Shown here one piece after another: positions 1 through 6,653 of a stretch of 28,169 nucleotides of DNA. Position numbers and translations under genes: made by a program. The stretch covers positions 1 to 28,169 of the forward strand of contig JBLNEW010000008.1 of NCBI GenBank assembly GCA_050263095.1, in the 5' to 3' direction. The notes below the pieces were generated by a model. That model made no database searches, was not told the DNA's origin, and saw nothing but the letters and a program-made list of their open reading frames with translations. Within the stretch, counting starts at the first letter, position 1; each line of letters starts with the position of its first letter. This DNA comes from FEB-35 sp050263095 (lineage in GTDB: Bacteria > Desulfobacterota > Deferrimicrobia > Deferrimicrobiales > Deferrimicrobiaceae).

Positions 1-42
1 TCGCTTCATCCGGACCTCCTGCAGCCACTCCGCCGGTCTCAT
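1..42 (-). CDS. Transposase, N-terminal 14 codons only (partial)
   Basis: The ATG at 42 follows a strong Shine-Dalgarno, GGAGGTG at 46-52, and reads MRPAEWLQEVRMKR up to the window edge. In-frame ATGs at 54 and 63 are possible but less well placed. The sequence resembles the start of ISNCY-type transposases, where an EWLQEVR-like stretch precedes a winged-helix DNA-binding region. With only 14 residues the family is a recognition call rather than a demonstrated one. No catalytic region is visible. Confidence 0.45.
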   Translation of the reverse strand, partial: MRPAEWLQEVRMKR

Positions 43-108
43 GGTCACCTCCATGGTGAACATGAAAACCGGACAGATCGTGTGCTACAAGACCGGACAT
101 ATCATTAG
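1..108 (-). mobile_element. Left end of an insertion sequence (ISNCY-like), cut by the window edge
   Basis: The minus strand starts a transposase-like frame that runs off the window at base 1. Upstream of it are two direct copies of ACCGGACA (plus strand, 68-75 and 92-99; TGTCCGGT on the minus strand), 24 bases apart. Paired short repeats just outside a transposase start are typical of IS termini, which often hold transposase-binding sites. The outer boundary is estimated near 101-108; the true terminal base and any target duplication cannot be fixed because only one end is present. The family is suggested only by the first 14 residues and the TGTCCGG motif. Confidence 0.5.
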
Positions 109-198
109 CTCCTTACACCGCCTTCATCGCTTCTTGCCATCCGGGCGCAAGATCGCAATAATGAAATAAGCCTGCCGGGGATGCATCCAGACCCCATG

Positions 199-220
199 CC
201 GCGGCAACGACCGCGGAGGG
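199..220 (+). promoter_or_regulatory. Hairpin overlapping the ribosome binding site of the HD-GYP gene
   Basis: CCGCGG at 199-204 and again at 211-216 can pair across a 6-base loop. The second arm contains the first bases of the Shine-Dalgarno run (GGAGGGAGGGG, 215-225), so folding would partly occlude it. A 10-base palindrome, GGATGCATCC, lies just upstream at 179-188. That either acts in regulation is inference; the pairing is seen directly. Confidence 0.3.
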
Positions 221-224
221 AGGG

Positions 225-1505
225 GTGAACACCGTGAGCCTTGGCAAGGAACTCCGCATAAACCTCTGGGACCTCGTCACTCCGCTCGCGAGAACGTTGG
301 ACATGATGTGTCCCGCCGTCGCTGACCACAATCTCCGGGTCGCGTACCTGGCGATGCGGATCGGCGAGGAACTGGCGATGCCCGTAGAGGAGCGCCGGGA
401 GCTCTGCATCGCCGGAGCGCTCCACGATATCGGCGCTTTCTCCCTTAAAGAACGGCTGGACATCCTTGCCTTCGAGGAAACCAGCCCGATGCAGCACTCG
501 ATCGCGGGATACCTTCTCCTCAAAGACTTCAAGCCGTTCTCCCGCGTCGCGTCCATGGTGGAATTCCACCACCTTCCATGGAATCACGGGGAAGGAACGA
601 CGTCCGGCGGCAAGCCGGTGCCTTCGGGGAGCCATGTCCTTCACCTTGCCGACCGGGCGGCGGTGCTGATAACCAAGGGCCCCGAGGTCCTGGGACAGGT
701 CAACCGCATTCGCGACGCGATCATGAGGCACAAGGGGGAATCGTTCGAGCCCGATTGCGCGGATGCCTTTTCCAGGCTCGCCGAAAAGGATTACATCTGG
801 CTCGAGATCGCATCCTCGGCGATGGAATCCGTCATCCGGCGGGAACTGTCGTTTCAGATCGCCGGAATCGATATGGGCGGGCTGCTGGAGTTCTCGCGCG
901 TGATCTGCCGGATTATCGACTTCAAGAGCGAGTTCACCGCCACGCACTCCAGCGGGGTGGCTGCCGCCGGCGGAGCGCTGGCGCGCCTGGTCGGTTTTTC
1001 CCCGCGGGAATGCGGCATGTTCGAGATCGCCGCGTACCTGCACGACCTTGGAAAGCTCGCCATCCCCTCCGAAATCCTGGAAAAGCCGGGAAAGCTTTCG
1101 CGGGAGGAATGGGACGTAATGCGGACGCACGTCTACTACACATACCAGGTCCTGGACTCCATCGAGGCGCTCGAAGAGATCGCCTCCTGGGGCGGGCTGC
1201 ACCAGGAACGGCTCGACGGGAGCGGATATCCGTTCCGCTACACCGGCGACGAACTTCCGTTGGGAGCGCGGATAATGGCGGTCGCCGACGTTTTCACCAG
1301 CGTCACGGAAAACCGCCCCTACCGCAAGGCGATGCCCCGGGAGGAAGCGACGCGAGTGCTTCGCGACATGGCGGACCGCGGCGAGCTGGACGGGGCGCTC
1401 GTTGGCCTTGCCCTGGGGAGATTCGACGAGATGGACGGATTGCGCGCCGTCGCCCAGTCCAACGCCGTCCGGGAATTCGGGGAATTCCGGGCCGCGCTCG
1501 AATAG
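225..1505 (+). CDS. Tandem HD / HD-GYP domain protein, probable c-di-GMP phosphodiesterase
   Basis: This 426-residue protein carries two HD-superfamily metal-binding domains. The N-terminal one (about 20-160) keeps H35, HD at 67-68, HH at 115-116 and D143 but has no GYP motif. The C-terminal one (about 215-410) is the HD-GYP type: HDLGK at 273-277, a histidine at 302, HQERLDGSGYP at 326-336 and an ADVF segment ending in RPYR. HD-GYP proteins hydrolyse cyclic di-GMP; the canonical HHE is HQE here, so one metal ligand may be altered. No signal peptide, membrane segment or receiver domain is visible, so it is probably cytosolic and lacks a fused sensor. The GTG at 225 follows GGAGG by 5 bases; GTG at 234 is an alternative. 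It is the first gene after the IS end. Confidence 0.85.
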   Translation: MNTVSLGKELRINLWDLVTPLARTLDMMCPAVADHNLRVAYLAMRIGEELAMPVEERRELCIAGALHDIGAFSLKERLDILAFEETSPMQHSIAGYLLLKDFKPFSRVASMVEFHHLPWNHGEGTTSGGKPVPSGSHVLHLADRAAVLITKGPEVLGQVNRIRDAIMRHKGESFEPDCADAFSRLAEKDYIWLEIASSAMESVIRRELSFQIAGIDMGGLLEFSRVICRIIDFKSEFTATHSSGVAAAGGALARLVGFSPRECGMFEIAAYLHDLGKLAIPSEILEKPGKLSREEWDVMRTHVYYTYQVLDSIEALEEIASWGGLHQERLDGSGYPFRYTGDELPLGARIMAVADVFTSVTENRPYRKAMPREEATRVLRDMADRGELDGALVGLALGRFDEMDGLRAVAQSNAVREFGEFRAALE

Positions 1506-1551
1506 GCGCGCCGTGCTGGTGTAAACTGGGGACGACCGAGGAGAGGATGCG

Positions 1552-2061
1552 ATGGCGGCCGGCAGGATCGATTTTTCAGCGGCGTTTATTGCCTCCCTGG
1601 AGGATAAACTGGACGGCGGGGACGTAATCGGCGCGCTGCGCAGGAGCCCCTCTCTGTTCCGGAAGGCGGCGTCCGCCGCATCTCCCAAGTGGCTGGCCTC
1701 CCGTCCCGCGGGGGACTGCTGGTCCCGGGGCGACATCCTCGCACACATGCTGGACACGGAAACCGTCATGTCGTTCAGGATCCGAAAGATCATCTGCGAG
1801 GAGGACCCCAACATCTCGTTCTTCGACCAGGAAAAGTGGATCGCGGGGCTGCGGACGTACAGGGACCGCAAGCCGGAGAGGCTGGTCGCCAGGTTTTCCG
1901 CTTTGCGGGCGGAAAACGTGGCGCTCCTTTCCTCCCTGAACGAAGAGCAGATGAAGCGCACGGGCGTCCACCCGGAATCGGGGCGCATGACGCTTGAAGC
2001 GCTGGCCGCGCGGATGGCGCGGCACGACATAAACCACCTGAAACAGATTCTCGCTGGTTGA
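1552..2061 (+). CDS. DinB-fold protein, function unknown
   Basis: The product is 169 residues. It shows the DinB/YfiT-like four-helix pattern with the metal-binding histidine triad: H65 in an AHMLDTE segment, and H158 and H162 in a C-terminal HDINHLKQI segment. Proteins of this superfamily bind zinc or nickel; members act as thiol-dependent transferases or have no known role, so no substrate is proposed. The ATG at 1552 is preceded by GAGGAGAGG. It lies 46 bases after the HD-GYP gene and 13 bases before the kinase-like gene, so the three are probably co-transcribed. There is no sign of an SOS box. Confidence 0.7.
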   Translation: MAAGRIDFSAAFIASLEDKLDGGDVIGALRRSPSLFRKAASAASPKWLASRPAGDCWSRGDILAHMLDTETVMSFRIRKIICEEDPNISFFDQEKWIAGLRTYRDRKPERLVARFSALRAENVALLSSLNEEQMKRTGVHPESGRMTLEALAARMARHDINHLKQILAG

Positions 2062-2074
2062 GGCGGGCGCGCAG

Positions 2075-3163
2075 ATGCCCGACCTCTCGCGCGATAATCT
2101 CGAGCCCTACCTCTCGGGCCTGCTGAATAAACCCGTCCGCGTTGTTCGCCTATACCTCCTGGGAGAGAAAACGACGGCCGGCGCCGTCAAGGGATTCGGC
2201 TACGGGATGCCGGTCCTGATCGAGTACGAAGCCGGCGGGCAAAGGATGAAATCCGTCCTGGAGACGCTTTCGCCGGGGCCTTACGGGCACGACCACATGG
2301 CGGACCGCGCCCAGATGCTCCTGTGGGATTATCACGCCTTCAACAAGCTCCCGCGCCACGCCCGCTCCATAGACGTCGGAGCCTTTCAGGGCGAAGGCGA
2401 ATTGATCTCGCTCGGGAAAGCGCAGGAGTTTTTCCTCCTCGCGGATTTCGTCGAAGGAGCCGCCTACATCCATGACCTCGACCGCATTCAGACCGAGTAC
2501 AGCCTGAGCGGACTCGACACGGCAAGGGCCGACGCCCTGTGCGACTACCTTGCCGGAATCCACGATTTGCGCGGGACCGGCCAGGGCCTGTACGTCCGCC
2601 GGATCCGGGAGCTGCTGGGGCACGGCGAGTGCATCATGGGCATAGCAGACGGCTACCCCGCGAAGCACGGATTCATAACGAGCGGCCTGCTCGAGGGCAT
2701 CGAGCGCCGTTGCGTAAAATGGCGATGGCGGCTCAAAGGCCGCTCGCACCGCCTGCGCCGGGTCCACGGCGACTTCCACCCCTACAACATACTGTTTCGC
2801 GAAGGGACCGACTTCAGCGTGATCGACCGCTCCCGCGGGGAATGGGGCGAGCCGGCCGACGACGTAACCTCCATAACCGGGAACTACCTTTTCTGCTCGC
2901 TGCAGCGCGAAGGACGGCTTGCGGGTCCCTTCGAGACCCTGTTCCGCGGATTCTGGGACCGCTACCTGGAGAAAACCGGCGACACGGAAATCCTGGAGGT
3001 GGCCGCTCCGTTCTATGCGTTCCGCTGCCTTGTCATGGCAAGCCCCGTCTGGTACCCCACCCTCCCGGAGGAGGTGCGCCGCAAGCTCTTCTCCTTCCTC
3101 GAGGCGGTGCTGGACGCCGAGGCGTTCGACCCGGCGCTGGTGAACGCGTACTGCGGTGCGTAA
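2075..3163 (+). CDS. APH-fold (aminoglycoside phosphotransferase-like) kinase
   Basis: This 362-residue protein has the choline/aminoglycoside kinase signature: the catalytic loop HGDFHPYN at 231-238 (D233 as presumed base, N238 as metal ligand), followed by a VIDRSRGEWGEP segment at 249-260 whose D251 matches the second metal-binding aspartate. The N-terminal lobe (about 25-130) looks like the usual ATP-binding half. APH-fold enzymes phosphorylate very varied small molecules, so resistance to aminoglycosides should not be assumed. Its stop overlaps the beginning of the next gene, an APS-kinase-like P-loop kinase; a similar pair occurs elsewhere as one fused polypeptide (APH domain plus ATP-binding domain). 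The Shine-Dalgarno is weak, which fits coupling to the DinB gene upstream. Confidence 0.75.
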   Translation: MPDLSRDNLEPYLSGLLNKPVRVVRLYLLGEKTTAGAVKGFGYGMPVLIEYEAGGQRMKSVLETLSPGPYGHDHMADRAQMLLWDYHAFNKLPRHARSIDVGAFQGEGELISLGKAQEFFLLADFVEGAAYIHDLDRIQTEYSLSGLDTARADALCDYLAGIHDLRGTGQGLYVRRIRELLGHGECIMGIADGYPAKHGFITSGLLEGIERRCVKWRWRLKGRSHRLRRVHGDFHPYNILFREGTDFSVIDRSRGEWGEPADDVTSITGNYLFCSLQREGRLAGPFETLFRGFWDRYLEKTGDTEILEVAAPFYAFRCLVMASPVWYPTLPEEVRRKLFSFLEAVLDAEAFDPALVNAYCGA

Positions 3164-3164
3164 G

Positions 3165-3695
3165 ATGCCGGCGCGGCGTGGATTCGCGGTCTGGCTGACG
3201 GGCCTGCCGGCTTCGGGAAAATCCACCGTGGCGGCCGCTCTCGGAAACGAGCTTGCCGCGCGCGGGGTGAACGCGGAGATCCTGGAATCCGACGCGCTGC
3301 GGCGTATCCTGACCCCGGCACCCGCGTACACCGAGGAGGAGCGGGACGCTTTCTACGGCGGCGTGGCATACATAGGGGCGCTGCTTTCGCGGCACGGGGT
3401 GTCCGTCATTTTCGACGCCACGGCGAACCGCCGCGCCTATCGGGACCGGGCGCGCGGGCAGATACCCGAGTTCATGGAGGTCTACGTCGACTGCCCCCTC
3501 CCGGTTTGCGAATCGAGGGATCCGAAGGGGATATACCGCAAGGCCCGCGAGGGGAAGGCACCCAATGTGCCGGGAATCCAGGCGGGGTACGAGCCCCCCC
3601 TTCATCCGGAACTGGTCGTGCGGGGGGATTCGGAAAATCCCGCCGACGCGGCGCGGAGGATAATCGCGGCTCTCGAAAAACACGGCTGGCTATAA
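3165..3695 (+). CDS. Adenylylsulfate-kinase-like P-loop kinase, divergent
   Basis: The product is about 176 residues. It begins with a Walker A motif, GLPASGKST, and ends with the APS-kinase hallmark RDPKGIYRKAREG and a YEPP segment, so it belongs to the CysC family. Two APS-kinase positions differ: the DGDNxR region reads ESDALR, and the ISPYR segment reads ANRRAYR. The FTGID stretch is also changed to VPGIQ. No ATP sulfurylase or PAPS reductase gene is present, so sulfate activation is unproven and another substrate is possible. The ATG at 3165 was chosen because GTG 3156 lies inside the upstream gene and adds only three residues. The stop overlaps the 3' end of the convergent macro-domain gene. 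Confidence 0.7.
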   Translation: MPARRGFAVWLTGLPASGKSTVAAALGNELAARGVNAEILESDALRRILTPAPAYTEEERDAFYGGVAYIGALLSRHGVSVIFDATANRRAYRDRARGQIPEFMEVYVDCPLPVCESRDPKGIYRKAREGKAPNVPGIQAGYEPPLHPELVVRGDSENPADAARRIIAALEKHGWL

Positions 3696-4232
3696 CGCTT
3701 CCATCGCCTCACGATACGCGGTGAATGTCCCCTCGTCGAAAAGCACGAACCTTACGAGCCGCGGAGCGCGTTCCTCCCCCATGAGGAAGCCGGCCACTGC
3801 TGATATCGCCACCTTGGCCGCTTCGTTCACGGGATAGCCGTAGACGCCCGTCGAGATCGACGGAAAAGCGACCGACGACAATCCATTTTCCGCGGCCAGG
3901 CGAAGGGAGTTAAGATAACAGGATGCGAGCAGCGCGCTCTCCCCGCTCCTTCCGCCCTTCCACACCGGGCCCACCGTGTGAATGACATGCCGCGCGGCAA
4001 GCCGGCCGCCCGTTGTGATCACGGCTTCGCCGGCCGGGCATCCTCCCTGCGTTGCACGTATCGCCTTGCACTCCTCGAGGATCGCAGGGCCACCGGCGCG
4101 GTGGATCGCGCCGTCCACCCCCCCTCCTCCCATGAGCGAGGAATTGGCGGCGTTGACGATCGCATCGGCAGTCTCGTGCGTTATGTCGCCCTGCGCCAGT
4201 TGCAGCTTCCTGCCGGCAAACTCCCGCTCCAT
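3690..4232 (-). CDS. Macro-domain protein, probable O-acetyl-ADP-ribose/ADP-ribosyl hydrolase
   Basis: This 180-residue protein is a single macro domain of the YmdB/MacroD type. The ADP-ribose-binding elements are all present: GDIT at 15-18, the NAAN motif at 27-30, a GGGGVDGAIH loop at 35-44, and a STGVYGYP phosphate-binding loop near 127-134. Such enzymes remove ADP-ribose from O-acetyl-ADP-ribose, proteins or nucleic acids. The ATG at 4232 was preferred over 4268 because AAGGAGG at 4238-4244 sits 5 bases upstream. No toxin or ADP-ribosyltransferase partner (such as a DarT-like gene) is adjacent. It is divergent from the DUF1992 gene and tail-to-tail with the APS-kinase-like gene. Confidence 0.9.
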   Translation of the reverse strand: MEREFAGRKLQLAQGDITHETADAIVNAANSSLMGGGGVDGAIHRAGGPAILEECKAIRATQGGCPAGEAVITTGGRLAARHVIHTVGPVWKGGRSGESALLASCYLNSLRLAAENGLSSVAFPSISTGVYGYPVNEAAKVAISAVAGFLMGEERAPRLVRFVLFDEGTFTAYREAMEAL

Positions 4233-4257
4233 CCCATCCTCCTTGCGCAGTCCTCCC

Positions 4258-4269
4258 GATGATATCATC
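4258..4269. promoter_or_regulatory. Symmetric extended -10 element between divergent genes
   Basis: GATGATATCATC is a perfect 12-base palindrome. On the plus strand it holds TG-A-TATCAT (4260-4268), an extended -10 with five of six consensus bases. By symmetry the same element reads on the minus strand. Plus-strand transcription would start near 4275, the A of the DUF1992 ATG. Minus-strand transcription would start near 4252, giving a leader of about 20 bases containing the AAGGAGG of the macro-domain gene. No good -35 is seen on either side. It could equally be a repressor operator. Confidence 0.4.
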
Positions 4270-4274
4270 TCTCC

Positions 4275-4643
4275 ATGGACCCGTTGGCGCTCCTCGCGGA
4301 GGAGAAGATCCGCGAAGCCATGGCAAGGGGGGAGTTCGACAACCTCCCCGGAGCCGGGAAGCCGCTGGAGATCGAGGACGACTCGATGGTCCCCGAAGAT
4401 GTGCGCGTCGCCTACAGGATCCTCAAGAACGCCGGATGCCTTCCGCCGGAGCTGGAGCTCCGCAGGGAGATAGTAACGTTGAAGAGCCTTATCGCCTCCG
4501 TGGAAGATGAAGGCGAGAGAAGGCGCAAGCTCAAGGAATTGGACGCCAAGCTCCTCCGGCTCAACCTGACCAGGAAGAGGCCCCTCAATATAGAGGATTT
4601 CCCCGAGTACAAGGATAAGGTCATAGGGAAGCTGACCGGATGA
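4275..4643 (+). CDS. DUF1992 (DnaJ-homologue subfamily C member 28-like) protein
   Basis: This 122-residue protein matches the DUF1992 family along its length, with the diagnostic segments EEKIREAMARGEFDNLPG near the N-terminus and VPEDVRVAYRILKNAG at about 39-54, then a helical, charged C-terminal half likely to form a coiled coil. The family's molecular role is not established; despite its relation to DNAJC28 there is no J domain or HPD motif. There is no Shine-Dalgarno before the ATG; instead a -10-like TATCAT ends 6 bases upstream, pointing to a leaderless transcript. Its TGA at 4641-4643 is immediately followed by the ATG of the nucleotidyltransferase, so translation is probably coupled. 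Confidence 0.85.
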   Translation: MDPLALLAEEKIREAMARGEFDNLPGAGKPLEIEDDSMVPEDVRVAYRILKNAGCLPPELELRREIVTLKSLIASVEDEGERRRKLKELDAKLLRLNLTRKRPLNIEDFPEYKDKVIGKLTG

Positions 4644-6137
4644 ATGGCGCCGCCTGACGAAAAAACCGACGCGGACGGGATTTCCGGCCGCGTCGTTCGG
4701 GCCCTGCGTGCCAGGAAGCCGCTATGGCGGTTTCTGGAGGAATTCTGCCGCGGAGCCGAGCGCGCGGGAGGGAAGCCGTATCTGGTCGGTGGCTTCGTCC
4801 GCGACCTCGCCGAGGGGTGCCGCGGCAAGGACGTCGACCTCATGGTCTCCGGAATGGAATTCCAAACCCTGGGCAGGCTGCTGCGTTCCCTTCGCTCGAA
4901 GGGACTGGGAATCCGCAGGGTCATTCCCGTCGGAAAGGCGTTCGCCGTATACAAGGTGGCTGCCGCCTGGGCAGGCGACGATATAGACGTGGCGCTTGCA
5001 CGGTCGGAGCGCTCCACCGGACCGGGGCATCGCGAGTTCGACGTTCGGACGAAGGATGTCGGAGCGCGCGAGGACGCCGCCCGCCGCGACTTCACCATCA
5101 ACAGCCTCCTGTTCGCGCTCCGGACGGAGAGGGGAAGGCTGACCGGGGAGCTCCTCGACTTCTTCGGGGGGATGGCCGACCTGCGGTCAAGGAGCATCCG
5201 GGGGGTGGGAAATCCGGAGGACCGGTTCCGGGAGGACCCGCTGCGCATGCTTCGCGCCATCCGCCAGAAAAACGAGCGGCAGGGATACTCGATCGAGAAG
5301 GAGACCTGGGCCGCGATCCGGCGCGTGGCGCCCGAACTGCTGGCGACGATTCCGGGGGAACGCATCGCGGGGGAATTGCTGCGGTCGTTCGCGGCATGCC
5401 CCGCAGGAACGGTCGAGGATCTCCACAGGTCGGGAATCCTGAGCGTCATTTTCCCCGAAGCGCGCGCCCCGGGGAAAACTCCGGCACGGATCAAGCGGAG
5501 GCTCGCCATCCTTGAAAAACGCCTTGGACGTCCCCTGCCGGAGACGCCGTTGCTCGCCGGCCTACTCGCCGACGCTGCGGAACTCGAGTGCGAAGCCCGC
5601 ATGCGGGAATATGCCCGTCATGCGTCCAAGGCTAAGATCTCCTCGCTGCCGCGCGGGGAGGAGATGCGGCTCTTCCGCCTTCCCCGCACCGAGAGCATCG
5701 TCAGGCGCCTCCATTTTCCCCAGGTGCGTGAAGTCGTCCGGATGCTGGAAGACCTGGCCCGGCTCGAACGCTATCGGCTGTTGAAGTGCCCGCACGCCCG
5801 GGTCGAATCCATATTCGGAAGGTGGGAAAATCCATCGCATCTCCTGTCGCTATACGAGGCGAATAGAGTCGCGGCGATGCGAAAGCCAGTGAACTTCCGG
5901 CCCCTGTTGAAGATAGCGGCCCTTCACCCCCCTCTTCTCTCCGGGCAGGATCTGCTCCGCCTGGGGATACCCGCCTCTCCCCGCCTGGAAGCGGCGCTTG
6001 ATGAAGTGCGGGAAGCCGTCCTTACCGGCAAGGCGAAAAACCGCAATGATGCGATCAGCCTTGCCCTTTCGATTTCCCGCGCAGGGAAAGAAGCAAGGCC
6101 AAAAGAATTCCAGCAACGGAAATCACAAGCGGAATAA
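4644..6137 (+). CDS. CCA-adding/poly(A) polymerase family tRNA nucleotidyltransferase
   Basis: The protein is 497 residues. The polymerase-beta-type head shows GGFVRD at 49-54, KDVDLMV at 62-68 with its two metal-binding aspartates, a second acidic DDID at 112-115, and RRDFTIN at 147-153, followed by the RNA-binding segment FREDPLRMLRAIRQ (195-208). This is the class II layout of enzymes that add or repair the tRNA CCA end; a poly(A) polymerase role cannot be excluded. The C-terminal 250 residues are helical with no recognised HD domain. The start abuts the DUF1992 stop. The last 83 bases overlap a candidate small gene on the other strand. Confidence 0.85.
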   Translation: MAPPDEKTDADGISGRVVRALRARKPLWRFLEEFCRGAERAGGKPYLVGGFVRDLAEGCRGKDVDLMVSGMEFQTLGRLLRSLRSKGLGIRRVIPVGKAFAVYKVAAAWAGDDIDVALARSERSTGPGHREFDVRTKDVGAREDAARRDFTINSLLFALRTERGRLTGELLDFFGGMADLRSRSIRGVGNPEDRFREDPLRMLRAIRQKNERQGYSIEKETWAAIRRVAPELLATIPGERIAGELLRSFAACPAGTVEDLHRSGILSVIFPEARAPGKTPARIKRRLAILEKRLGRPLPETPLLAGLLADAAELECEARMREYARHASKAKISSLPRGEEMRLFRLPRTESIVRRLHFPQVREVVRMLEDLARLERYRLLKCPHARVESIFGRWENPSHLLSLYEANRVAAMRKPVNFRPLLKIAALHPPLLSGQDLLRLGIPASPRLEAALDEVREAVLTGKAKNRNDAISLALSISRAGKEARPKEFQQRKSQAE

Positions 6138-6219
6138 GGGAATAAGGGGCCGCGGAACGGGCCGCTCCTTGTTCAAGATCGACCAGGCTGGACAGCAACG
6201 GGCCTGCAATGATCGTCAA
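6055..6219 (-). CDS. Candidate 54-residue single-pass membrane protein (TTG start)
   Basis: On the minus strand a TTG at 6219 is preceded by GGAGG (6228-6232) with an 8-base spacing, and the frame stays open for 54 codons to a TGA at 6055. The product has a short amphipathic N-terminus, a hydrophobic stretch at about 27-46 (rich in Leu, Ile, Val) and a positively charged tail, RGKSKGQG, as expected for a one-span membrane protein with its C-terminus in the cytoplasm. It overlaps the 3' end of the nucleotidyltransferase gene antisense. There is no recognised family. It could be a chance frame; the ribosome site and membrane profile are the only support. Confidence 0.35.
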   Translation of the reverse strand: MTIIAGPLLSSLVDLEQGAARSAAPYSLIPLVISVAGILLALLLSLRGKSKGQG

Positions 6220-6333
6220 CGCTCCTTCCTCCACCTGCGATGCCCGGCTTCACGCCAGCTCTCGATAACCGCCGTACCCCCATCTTGCGAAACAGGCGTA
6301 GAATGGAATCGGGATGTGGGGGAGGCAGGGGCC

Positions 6334-6642
6334 ATGAAGCGGTTAACGATGGTCATCCTTCTCGCGTTGCTGGTACTGGTTGTTCTTTCGCTTGCAGGCG
6401 GGTGTTCGACCGCGACGCAGGCATCCCGGCCCGATAATCCGCCGGGTGTCGCGGTCCGCCTTCCCGCTATCGAATCGCCCGATGTAAGCCTGCGAGCCGA
6501 AGAGTCGGGGCGGTGGAGGCCTCCGCTGGAGCCGCAATCGGTCGGCGACGAGTACAGCGGACGATGGCTCAGGCTTATAGAAATAGACATTTACCAGCCC
6601 GATGTCGCAGGGCCTCCGGATGCGGAGCCGGAAAAGCAGTAG
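6334..6642 (+). CDS. Small lipoprotein, function unknown
   Basis: This 102-residue protein begins with MKRL, a hydrophobic stretch rich in Leu and Val, and a clear lipobox LAGGC, so the mature N-terminus should be a lipidated cysteine at about residue 25. After the lipobox the sequence is Pro- and Glu-rich with no recognised domain. The residue following the cysteine is Ser, which would allow transport to the outer membrane under the usual Lol rule. The start has a good ribosome site (GGGGAGG). It is convergent with the FecR-like gene, with 11 bases between stops and no terminator visible. Confidence 0.65.
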   Translation: MKRLTMVILLALLVLVVLSLAGGCSTATQASRPDNPPGVAVRLPAIESPDVSLRAEESGRWRPPLEPQSVGDEYSGRWLRLIEIDIYQPDVAGPPDAEPEKQ

Positions 6643-6653
6643 AAAAAGTTACC

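Noticed and set aside
105..2030. 641-codon minus-strand frame across the HD-GYP and DinB genes
   Set aside because: Both plus-strand genes have intact family motifs and ribosome sites; the antisense frame has none.
2075..3163. Aminoglycoside resistance gene
   Set aside because: Only the general APH catalytic loop is present; the fold covers many unrelated kinases and there is no resistance context.
3690..4232. DarT/DarG-like toxin-antitoxin system around the macro domain
   Set aside because: Neither neighbour is an ADP-ribosyltransferase; the macro domain is the stand-alone YmdB type.
6146..6173. Imperfect hairpin after the nucleotidyltransferase stop
   Set aside because: The stem has mismatches and no following T-run; it also lies within the candidate small gene. 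Not enough for a terminator call.
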